A stretch of 5,610 bases of DNA, from the NCBI GenBank assembly GCA_014729935.1, contig WJJB01000436.1, positions 1 through 5,610 on the forward strand, in the 5' to 3' direction. This stretch comes from Candidatus Bathyarchaeota archaeon (GTDB taxonomy: Archaea; Asgardarchaeota; Lokiarchaeia; Sigyniarchaeales; Sigyniarchaeaceae). The notes under the pieces were generated by a model that had not been told where the DNA came from, ran no database searches, and saw nothing but the letters and a program-made list of their open reading frames with translations. Position numbers and translations under genes: made by a program. Within the stretch, counting starts at the first letter, position 1. Each line of letters begins with the position of its first letter. Below are positions 1 through 5,546 of this stretch, one piece after another.

Positions 1-172
1 CCTTGAGCACCCGGTCGCTCATCCGAAGGGATGAACTTGGATATAGCGCCTTTTTCGGCAGGTAGAAACAATAGTCGCACCGCAAGTTGCACGCGCTGCC
101 CCGTGGTTTTATCATCACGTGGAATCCTTTCGGGGGCCAGGGGTTAATGCGTTCCGGGTTACCTTTAACCAT
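1..172 (-). CDS. Anaerobic sulfatase-maturating enzyme (radical SAM), N-terminal 57 codons, cut by window edge
   Basis: Reading the minus strand from the ATG at 172 gives an uninterrupted frame to the window edge (57 codons seen). After about 15 residues comes FHVMIKPRGSACNLRCDYC, then FYLPKKALYP and a RMSD segment. The C-x3-C-x2-C triad (Cys28, Cys32, Cys35) is the radical SAM motif that binds the catalytic [4Fe-4S] cluster. The context (a K-P-x-G-x-x-C-N-L-x-C-x-Y-C-F-Y-L pattern followed by RMSD) is characteristic of anSME/AtsB-type enzymes, which oxidise the active-site Cys or Ser of sulfatases to formylglycine without oxygen. Full-length members are about 370-450 residues, so most of the protein, including the C-terminal SPASM cluster domain, lies outside. 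It is divergent from the sulfatase starting at 300, its probable substrate. A GGTGAG ribosome site precedes the start. Another radical SAM/SPASM maturase is possible, but the neighbour makes anSME by far the best reading. Confidence 0.9.
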   Translation of the reverse strand, partial: MVKGNPERINPWPPKGFHVMIKPRGSACNLRCDYCFYLPKKALYPSSSLRMSDRVLK

Positions 173-177
173 GAATT

Positions 178-183
178 CTCACC
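178..183 (-). promoter_or_regulatory. Shine-Dalgarno site of the anSME gene
   Basis: On the minus strand GGTGAG lies 5 nt before the ATG at 172. GGTGA matches the anti-Shine-Dalgarno end of prokaryotic 16S rRNA, and the spacing supports this start. It is the only clear ribosome site in the window; the other genes look leaderless or weakly led. Confidence 0.5.
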
Positions 184-263
184 GGGCATCTTGCAGGCGT
201 GATCTTGATTCGAGTCATTCTAGTTCTCAATTCCTTTTCAATGGACCACTCGAGCTTTCATGA

Positions 264-274
264 GAAAGTTATTT
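264..274 (+). promoter_or_regulatory. Candidate TATA-like box of the sulfatase gene
   Basis: The AT-rich stretch GAAAGTTATTT is centred about 30 nt before the ATG at 300. An archaeal TATA box acts about 26 nt before the transcription start, so this would give a leaderless or nearly leaderless mRNA from 300. The match is loose. The rest of the 127-nt divergent gap (173-299) shows no other clear promoter, hairpin or small gene. Confidence 0.25.
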
Positions 275-299
275 GAGTAGGAAGGTGCTATCCTCCTTC

Positions 300-2216
300 A
301 TGCCACCAAGATCACCCAATATCATCCTTATCATGGCAGACCAGCTACGGGCGGATTGTCTCGAGCCATTGAATTCCACCATCAAGACACCAAACTTACA
401 ACGGCTCGCGGATGAGGGCGTCTTGTTCACCCGTATGTACGCGCCGACACCAGTCTGCTTGCCTTGCAGGACGTCTGTACTCACCGGGCAATATCCCTCG
501 ACGCATGGAGCCACCCATAATGAATCCCACCTTCCCCAGGATTATTACTCCAGCGTGGCTTCGATGCTATCCAAGGCAGGATACCGGACGCATATCATCG
601 GGAAATCACATTTCAACACCGTCCATGACAAGAACAGCCCTGAATCACCACCCCACATTTTCAATTACGATTTTTTCAAGCATTGGCACGGTCCCTGGTA
701 TGGCTTCCAGCATGCAAACATATGTGTGGGACATACCACGGAAACGATTGCCGCATCCATGCATTACGGGGCGTGGCTGGAAGACCATGGCATTGATATT
801 GAAAAATATTTCGGGAACACGGATTATACCGCGTATGGGGCGTGGGATCTCCCAGAGCAATACCACGCAAGCAGCTGGGTGGCGGAAACCACGATATCGG
901 CCATTGAAAGATGCAAGACTGATGACAGGCCATTCTTCTTCTGGGTGAATTTCCCGGACCCACATAATCCATGCATGGTCCCAGAACCTTGGGCAAGCAT
1001 GTATGATCCAACGGAAATCAAGCAACATGGCTTCAAGGATGGCGAACCAGAATCTTTCAATTCCAAGCCACCCTTTTACAAGGAAATTATTAACCAAGAA
1101 GGTGCGTACATGGCAAAACCATCCGATCCAGGATTGCCAGGCTCTGGTAACGTGGTAGCCCTTGGATGGAATCACGAGAAGGTTCAGGAAAATGCAGCCT
1201 GCTATTATGGCATGGTGTCCCTGATGGATAAATACATCGGCAAGATCATCAATGCCTTGGAAGAACACGGGCTTCTCGATGATACCGTGTTGGTCTTCAC
1301 TGCCGATCATGGTGATTTCCTCGGGGACCATGGCTTCCATTACAAGAGCGTAATCGGGTTCGAGGAGGCAATGAACGTCCCGCTCATCGTGCGGTACCCT
1401 CCCCTCATTCCACGTGGAGTGAAATCGGGGGCATTGCACAGTTCCGTGGACCTGACTGCAACCTTCCTTTCGATCGCGGGTATTGAACCTCCCCCATTCA
1501 TGGAGGGGGTAAATCAAGCGAGCACTTGGGAGGATCCCGGAAATAGCAGCAGGGAAAGTGTCATCATCGAGGAGCGCCCCTATGACACGGATTTCAATTT
1601 GCGTGTGGTGATTCATGGGAAATACAAGCTCTGCTTTTACGCTGGCAGGGAATACGGGGAATTGTATGACATGGATGCGGATCCAGACCAATTGCACAAT
1701 TTGTGGGATGATCCGGAATGCAAGGAAACGAGAATCAAGCTTCTTTCCATCGGGCTTGGCCATGAGATGAACAAGAAGGATCCAAACCTGGATCCGTCAA
1801 GCATGAAACTCCTCGGGGTTTCCAAGGCTATCTTGGATGCTCCCACCACGCTTCACGATTCCGGGAAGCTGGTTCAAGATGATAATGGAGCGCCATTCTT
1901 GTTGATGACAGCACACGGCTTCGGCACCCATCTCATCGATATTCCCTTGGCAGAGATCTTGGAAGATGTCTTGGCGAACCCCATCCAGCTCATCATTGAA
2001 TCAAGGGAGGAAACACACCAACTTGAAGGAATGTTCTTGGCGGATGATGATGATACCCTGAATTTTTTGGATGATAGTGGCAAGAAAGTACCATTCTTGG
2101 ACCTCCCTAGCATATCATTAAACAGGGAGTATTCCTTCCTAGTGCATGAAATTGCACTTGGTGGACGGGGCAAGACTGAAACGCAGTGGCAGGTGACCTT
2201 GCGTCGCTTATTCTGA
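300..2216 (+). CDS. Cys-type sulfatase (alkaline phosphatase superfamily) with C-terminal extension
   Basis: Predicted to hydrolyse a sulfate ester, or possibly a phosphonate/phosphate monoester. Numbering from the ATG at 300 (638 residues), the N-terminus NIILIMADQLRADC supplies metal ligands Asp14 and Gln15. CLPCR at 53-57 is the C-x-P-x-R signature whose Cys53 must be converted to formylglycine. GKSHF (about 101-105), PDPH (219-222) and TADHGDFLGDHG with Asp336/His337 complete the active site. The Asp-Gln pair resembles choline sulfatases and phosphonate monoester hydrolases more than the Asp-Asp arylsulfatases. There is no signal peptide, so it is probably cytoplasmic. The sulfatase core seems to end near residue 486 at the ELYDMDADPDQLHNLWDD segment. 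About 150 further residues, with an acidic DDDD patch, are not recognised. The frame also opens at TTG 273 and GTG 285; ATG 300 was chosen because the conserved strand begins just after it. The divergent anSME gene is its likely activator. Confidence 0.93.
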   Translation: MPPRSPNIILIMADQLRADCLEPLNSTIKTPNLQRLADEGVLFTRMYAPTPVCLPCRTSVLTGQYPSTHGATHNESHLPQDYYSSVASMLSKAGYRTHIIGKSHFNTVHDKNSPESPPHIFNYDFFKHWHGPWYGFQHANICVGHTTETIAASMHYGAWLEDHGIDIEKYFGNTDYTAYGAWDLPEQYHASSWVAETTISAIERCKTDDRPFFFWVNFPDPHNPCMVPEPWASMYDPTEIKQHGFKDGEPESFNSKPPFYKEIINQEGAYMAKPSDPGLPGSGNVVALGWNHEKVQENAACYYGMVSLMDKYIGKIINALEEHGLLDDTVLVFTADHGDFLGDHGFHYKSVIGFEEAMNVPLIVRYPPLIPRGVKSGALHSSVDLTATFLSIAGIEPPPFMEGVNQASTWEDPGNSSRESVIIEERPYDTDFNLRVVIHGKYKLCFYAGREYGELYDMDADPDQLHNLWDDPECKETRIKLLSIGLGHEMNKKDPNLDPSSMKLLGVSKAILDAPTTLHDSGKLVQDDNGAPFLLMTAHGFGTHLIDIPLAEILEDVLANPIQLIIESREETHQLEGMFLADDDDTLNFLDDSGKKVPFLDLPSISLNREYSFLVHEIALGGRGKTETQWQVTLRRLF

Positions 2217-2249
2217 TGCAACCACCCGTGACCGTACGTTTCATCAACA

Positions 2250-2873
2250 TCATCCTGTGGGTTCCCTGATCATGGCGAAAAGAGTCAGGGAGTCTCGTTC
2301 CAATACACGTCGTTCCACGAGCTCGAAGCCATACTTGATGTAAAACGGGATATTCCGTTCAACTGCTGTTTCGAGGTAACCCGTAATACTCTTCTCATCC
2401 AGCTCTTTACAACAATGGGACAGGAGGGCGCTACCATGCCCTCGTGCTTGGTGATCGGGATGCACTCCCAAGACCCAAATGTAGCAATGCTGCGTGGGTG
2501 CGTGCTTGTCATGCAAGGCTTCAATTTCCTTGGTGATTCGCATCTGTGTCCTGATGAATTTCAATCCTATCTTGAAAAATAATCTCGCAGCACCAGACCT
2601 GAGCATGTTCCATGCCGTGATGCGAGTTCTTGGCATGTCCAACAAGATCAGCACGGCTTCCAATCCACCAGGTGCAGCGAAGACGCGTCCATGGCTCATC
2701 CCAAAGCGTAGTAAAACCTCGAATAAAATTTCTAAGTTTGCCGCTCGCTTGCCTGAATCGGGAAGGCAATCACGGTACAAGGGATAATCCTCGAAGGCGA
2801 GTGCGAGGGTTCTTGCTGCACCAGCCATCTCCTCCTCGTCAAGCCTTCGCGGTGACTGTTGAAGATTAACCAT
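2250..2873 (-). CDS. GNAT-family N-acetyltransferase
   Basis: A 207-residue protein. The C-terminal half carries the GNAT core: a beta strand CYIWVLGVHPDHQ followed by QARGHGSALL (142-151), the Q-x-x-G-x-G acetyl-CoA pyrophosphate loop and helix. YLET (166-169) and NIPFYIKYGFE (174-184) are the usual last strand and helix of the fold. The N-terminal half (ARTLALAFEDYPLYR, then a region rich in Met and Arg) is the variable acceptor-binding part, so the substrate, small molecule or protein, cannot be named. The frame stays open upstream with ATGs at 2996 and 2945. The ATG at 2873 was chosen because it gives the normal family length, follows a TATA-like box by about 29 nt, and avoids overlap with the divergent gene. 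There is no Shine-Dalgarno. It converges on the sulfatase gene with a 33-nt gap and is transcribed away from the URO-D-like gene. Confidence 0.85.
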   Translation of the reverse strand: MVNLQQSPRRLDEEEMAGAARTLALAFEDYPLYRDCLPDSGKRAANLEILFEVLLRFGMSHGRVFAAPGGLEAVLILLDMPRTRITAWNMLRSGAARLFFKIGLKFIRTQMRITKEIEALHDKHAPTQHCYIWVLGVHPDHQARGHGSALLSHCCKELDEKSITGYLETAVERNIPFYIKYGFELVERRVLERDSLTLFAMIREPTG

Positions 2874-2900
2874 CAAGTGCCAGCATGTATCAATGGTTAA
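2866..2900. repeat. Perfect 8-bp inverted repeat overlapping the GNAT start codon
   Basis: TTAACCAT at 2866-2873 and ATGGTTAA at 2893-2900 are exact reverse complements separated by 19 nt. The left arm contains the GNAT start codon and the right arm runs into the TATA-like element. The position suits an operator for a dimeric regulator, though that role is inferred. Further copies of the octamer lie at 2989-2996 and 165-172. Confidence 0.4.
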
Positions 2901-2909
2901 AATATTAAC
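2896..2909. promoter_or_regulatory. Palindromic TATA-like element between the divergent GNAT and URO-D-like genes
   Basis: GTTAAAATATTAAC has perfect 5-bp arms (GTTAA/TTAAC) around AATA, and is the most AT-rich spot of the 70-nt intergenic region 2874-2943. Its centre is about 29 nt before the GNAT ATG, matching archaeal TATA geometry for a nearly leaderless transcript, and about 41 nt before the ATG at 2944, which would leave a leader of about 15 nt. Its symmetry would allow it to serve both directions. A second weaker box, AAAGCTTATC at 2925-2934, could serve the plus-strand gene. Confidence 0.45.
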
Positions 2910-2943
2910 TCCCTCATCGTAAGAAAGCTTATCTTGATGGATC

Positions 2944-4152
2944 ATGAAGCTTGACACAGACACGATGGGTGCAACCGAACGATTCAGGTTAACCATTCAC
3001 CATGAGCAACCAGATCGGGTTCCATGCTACGTCATGGGCATCCCGCCGTACTCAAAGTGCTACAAGGAGTTTTTTGAACGAGAGGATCAAATTTTCGACA
3101 AGGGTGGTTGGGGGGACGATGATGACAACATCCTCCTCACGCCCATGGGGGATTTCACCATGAAGTATTATTTCGGGGCAGATGTGGAGATGACCGGTAT
3201 TGGCGTGGAACAATCTGTCCCGAAATTTCGGTTGGGGAAGGATGGAAGAATCGATCATGGCGATGGAAGCTTGGATATCGTGGAACATGGCAAGGAATAT
3301 ACCTACGTGGGAAGTGGCATGATCCGGGGTACCAAAATACTTGAGGGCGGCTACGAGTACTCCTGGTACATTGATGGGTACTTGAAAAAAAAGGAAGATG
3401 CACTGGCGTGGTATGACAAGCACGGGTGGTTTGCAGATCAGCCCGTGAAAAGAGCCATGGTTGATGCTTTCGAGAAATGTCAAGGGGAATATGGTGACAG
3501 GATTTGCCTCGTGCCGCAAATCTCGGGAGTCCAGCTCTATGAAAGCTTGTGGCCTATCATGGGACAGGCAAGGTTCGCATATTACTGCAGGAAGGACCCC
3601 CAATTCATTCACAGGCTTGTTGAGGATCGCAAGCAGGCTCAGCTCAACATTCTTGACGAGATAGCAAGATATAAGCCCATTGCGGTGTTTGGAGGGGATG
3701 ACATGGGGCAGAAGGGACGCCCGCTCATGTCACCGAGCACCTTCAGGACGTTTTTCAAGGAACCCTACTCCGAGATCTTCTCAAAGATCCACGACATGGG
3801 AGCGATCGCCTTCAATCATAGCTGTGGCAACATCACGGAACTGCTCCCCGATCTCATCGAGGCTGGCTTGGACGGGTGGCAATCGCTGGAACCAGCGTCG
3901 GGCATTGACCACGCCACCTTGAAAGGGAAATATGGGGACCATTTCCTGTTCGTGGGAGGGCTTGATAGCAGGGAAATATCATTTGGAACTCCGGAATCGG
4001 TAAGGAAGCACGTGCGAGAGCAAATCATGAAGATGGGAGTTGGTGGTGGATACATCTGCGGGCCAACACATGATTTCCTGACAGAAACACCGTTGGACAA
4101 TTGCCTTGCCATGCGAGATGCCATCCAAGAAGAAGGAAGGTATCCGCTCTGA
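2944..4152 (+). CDS. Uroporphyrinogen-decarboxylase-superfamily protein, MtaA/CmuA-like methyltransferase
   Basis: A 402-residue protein of the URO-D fold. The N-terminus GATERFRLTIHHEQPDRVP (9-27) is the standard opening of the superfamily (ERF...PDRVP). NHSCGN (291-296), LLPDLIEAGLDGWQSLEP and FVGGLDSREI form the conserved C-terminal barrel. His292 and Cys294, with Cys372 of ICGPTHDF, look like the His-Cys-Cys zinc site that in MtaA-type enzymes activates a thiol methyl acceptor. This favours a corrinoid-linked methyltransferase role over heme-pathway decarboxylation. No corrinoid protein or partner methyltransferase gene is nearby, so the methyl donor and acceptor stay unknown. The start could also be the in-frame ATG at 2965, which gives MGATERF and fits the family better, but neither start has a Shine-Dalgarno. 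It is divergent from the acetyltransferase gene and converges on the acyltransferase gene with a 33-nt gap. Confidence 0.88.
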   Translation: MKLDTDTMGATERFRLTIHHEQPDRVPCYVMGIPPYSKCYKEFFEREDQIFDKGGWGDDDDNILLTPMGDFTMKYYFGADVEMTGIGVEQSVPKFRLGKDGRIDHGDGSLDIVEHGKEYTYVGSGMIRGTKILEGGYEYSWYIDGYLKKKEDALAWYDKHGWFADQPVKRAMVDAFEKCQGEYGDRICLVPQISGVQLYESLWPIMGQARFAYYCRKDPQFIHRLVEDRKQAQLNILDEIARYKPIAVFGGDDMGQKGRPLMSPSTFRTFFKEPYSEIFSKIHDMGAIAFNHSCGNITELLPDLIEAGLDGWQSLEPASGIDHATLKGKYGDHFLFVGGLDSREISFGTPESVRKHVREQIMKMGVGGGYICGPTHDFLTETPLDNCLAMRDAIQEEGRYPL

Positions 4153-4180
4153 TTTGAAGGTACCATGAGTCCCGAAAACC

Positions 4181-4186
4181 TTTTTT
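4181..4186 (+). terminator. T-run at the end of the URO-D-like gene
   Basis: Six consecutive T's begin 28 nt after the stop codon of the URO-D-like gene and run to the first base of the converging acyltransferase stop codon. No stable hairpin precedes them, so this is not a bacterial intrinsic terminator. A plain T-run is what archaeal RNA polymerase uses. The other convergent gap (2217-2249) has no such run. Confidence 0.4.
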
Positions 4187-5373
4187 CACGATGATAGGAG
4201 TTTGCCATCATGGCGATGCACCACGTGAAAAAGGATTCGTTTGACTTGGTCCACGGTTGCAAGCAACTCCACGGCATGCTTGCCCTCCCGGCAGGTGATG
4301 GAATACAGGCATTGGCATTGCTGGCATTGCACGATCCTGTGGACACCAGTGGGATCTATCACGACATCGCTCATGTCTCCAAGGGTTGTTGGAACTTGCT
4401 TCACCTTGGCAATTTTTCCATGCAGGAGGCGTCTTGGCAATGCTTGGCATGTTTCACAAGCAATGGCATCATCACTCGACCCGTGGGTAATGGACTCTAT
4501 GGATCGAGAGACGATATGCTTGATCTTGTGGTACCTGCGTTTACTCTCCAAGCGGGGATTGGGCGCGAGCTTTCCCTGGCCATTTTTCCTGGCGAGGAAC
4601 TCCATGAGATGGTCGATGATCTGCCGTGGTGTCTTCCCCCCCTCGCTGGGCTTCCGTAACCATTCCCTGTTGATAAATATTGGCTTGAAATAATGCACTT
4701 CCATGGGACCCATCTTGTGTGACACGCCATACCTGAAAGCACCCTTGCCCCTGATAAGAACGGGAACGAATGGAATCCTGTCACGATCATGGTTCAAGGT
4801 GGCATAAACCCTGATGATGCTGGAGAATCCCTGTTCAATGGGCCCTGGATGGGGGTGCCCCTCGGGCCAGATGGCGAAATAACGGTTTTTCGTGAGAATG
4901 CGCCGAACCACGTCCTCCACCACCTGGTGCACGTTCCCGTGCCTGAATGCAGACATGTTGAATACTTGGTCGATCATGTCCGCGAACCAACTATTTCCCC
5001 AAGCCACGAATGCTGAAATTTGCATGTTTGGAAGGGTTGCAAACATGATAAGCGGGTCATAACTTCCCGGATGATTCACGTAAAAAATGCATCCTTGTTC
5101 CGGGATGTTATGCTTTCCAAAGCTCCGTAGCCTGTTGAAGACCTTGAAATATAACCTGTAGGCACGAATGATGAACTTGTATACGACCCATGGCCGTATT
5201 CCCTTCAGCATATGAAATCCCGTGAACAACCTGCTCAAGACAGCCTCTATGGCTTGGACACTTGCGGGTTGCCGTCGCCACCACGAAAGCTTTTCTGCGA
5301 CGGTATGCGTGGGTATCTCACACCGTTCATGCATCCATGAATGGAATTCTGGATGGGGAACGTTTTTTTTCAT
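4186..5373 (-). CDS. PlsC-type glycerolipid acyltransferase with C-terminal CxxC...CxxC extension
   Basis: A 395-residue protein of the lysophospholipid acyltransferase (LPLAT/PlsC) superfamily, which transfers an acyl chain onto a glycerolipid or related acceptor at the membrane. NHPGSYDP (100-107) is motif I, with the H-x4-D catalytic pair His101/Asp106. WPEGHPHPG (169-177) is the E-G motif that binds the acceptor phosphate. FVPVLIRG (202-209) is the following proline strand. An amphipathic segment at about 62-82 (VVYKFIIRAYRLYFKVFNRL) could bind the membrane; no clear transmembrane helix is seen. The core ends near residue 265. A basic linker follows, then CETC (306-309) and CQQC (350-353), with extra Cys355 and Cys361; this spacing suggests a zinc ribbon. 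The ATG at 5373 has an AT box 25 nt upstream and no good Shine-Dalgarno. The extension is not recognised and is unusual for PlsC proteins, which are usually about 200-300 residues. Confidence 0.88.
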   Translation of the reverse strand: MKKNVPHPEFHSWMHERCEIPTHTVAEKLSWWRRQPASVQAIEAVLSRLFTGFHMLKGIRPWVVYKFIIRAYRLYFKVFNRLRSFGKHNIPEQGCIFYVNHPGSYDPLIMFATLPNMQISAFVAWGNSWFADMIDQVFNMSAFRHGNVHQVVEDVVRRILTKNRYFAIWPEGHPHPGPIEQGFSSIIRVYATLNHDRDRIPFVPVLIRGKGAFRYGVSHKMGPMEVHYFKPIFINREWLRKPSEGGKTPRQIIDHLMEFLARKNGQGKLAPNPRLESKRRYHKIKHIVSRSIESITHGSSDDAIACETCQALPRRLLHGKIAKVKQVPTTLGDMSDVVIDPTGVHRIVQCQQCQCLYSITCREGKHAVELLATVDQVKRILFHVVHRHDGKLLSS

Positions 5374-5394
5374 GGTGAATGGACTCCACGGAGG

Positions 5395-5401
5395 TTAATT
5401 A
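5395..5401 (-). promoter_or_regulatory. Candidate TATA-like box of the acyltransferase gene
   Basis: TAATTAA on the minus strand is centred 25 nt before the ATG at 5373, consistent with leaderless transcription from an archaeal-type promoter. An alternative box, GAAATATG near 5420-5427, would leave a leader of about 25 nt. A 12-codon reading frame (5399-5437, minus) lies just upstream but has no support as a gene. Confidence 0.35.
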
Positions 5402-5424
5402 CGCGCTGGCTTTTAACGCATATT

Positions 5425-5473
5425 TCAATCCCTGCATATCATCGACGGTTCACGGTTATCATTCAGGGATTGA
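5425..5473. repeat. Perfect 10-bp inverted repeat next to the intron 3' boundary
   Basis: TCAATCCCTG (5425-5434) and CAGGGATTGA (5464-5473) are exact reverse complements around a 29-nt loop. The loop contains direct repeats of TATCAT (5437-5442, 5457-5462) and CGGTT (5446-5450, 5453-5457). The right arm ends exactly at the predicted group II intron 3' splice junction. A third near copy, CGGGGATTGA (5578-5587, 9 of 10 identical to the right arm), lies inside the intron. The role is unknown: it may be part of the insertion target, or an operator or terminator. Confidence 0.6.
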
Positions 5474-5509
5474 GTCGGGTAGGTCCGGCCATTACTGGTC
5501 TTTCCCCCC
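5474..5509 (-). ncRNA. Group II intron domain VI with branch-point adenosine
   Basis: Six G's (5509-5504) pair with CCTACCC (5483-5477), leaving a single unpaired A complementary to position 5480. This A lies 7 nt before the predicted 3' end, the normal place for the lariat branch point. An inner hairpin GACCA/TGGCC with a GTAA (GNRA-type) loop has one A-C mismatch. The intron is predicted to end with GAC at 5476-5474. Confidence 0.8.
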
Positions 5510-5512
5510 TAA

Positions 5513-5546
5513 GAACCACGCGTGACAGTTTCCCGGCACGTGGCTC
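5513..5546 (-). ncRNA. Group II intron domain V (catalytic hairpin)
   Basis: The hairpin is exactly 34 nt. The lower stem GAGCCACG pairs over all 8 positions with CGTGGTTC, including the conserved G-U wobble. It holds the catalytic AGC triad at positions 2-4. A two-base CG bulge on the 3' side is followed by an upper stem TGCCGG/CTGTCA, capped by a GAAA tetraloop of the GNRA class. The upper stem has one C-U mismatch and one G-U pair; otherwise the fold matches the domain V consensus. The opposite strand would not give the triad, bulge and GNRA loop in the right places, which fixes the orientation. Confidence 0.87.

Noticed and set aside
645..1763. A 372-codon open frame antisense to the sulfatase
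   Set aside because: Its translation has no recognisable domain and it lies wholly inside a gene with intact catalytic motifs. Long antisense frames arise easily from the codon bias of the real gene.
2217..2249. A bidirectional terminator in the gap between sulfatase and acetyltransferase genes
   Set aside because: There is no T-run on either strand and only a short CGTACG palindrome.
2874..2996. A 41-residue N-terminal extension of the acetyltransferase from the ATG at 2996
   Set aside because: It would overlap the divergent URO-D-like gene and cover its promoter region, and the added residues do not resemble GNAT sequence.
4310..4336. A short tandem repeat of GGCATTG units
   Set aside because: It lies in the acyltransferase coding sequence and simply encodes the Cys/Gln-rich CQQCQC segment of the putative zinc site.
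4210..4693. Two open frames of about 150 codons on the plus strand inside the acyltransferase gene
   Set aside because: Both are antisense shadows of the acyltransferase gene, with no known motifs and no own promoter or ribosome site.
5399..5437. A 12-codon minus-strand frame upstream of the acyltransferase gene, as a leader peptide or exon remnant
   Set aside because: It is very short, has no ribosome site, and lies partly in the inverted repeat. Chance is sufficient explanation.
5425..5473. A CRISPR repeat, suggested by GGATTGAAA at the arm on the minus strand
   Set aside because: Spacing between the copies is irregular, one is inverted, and no regular repeat-spacer series follows.
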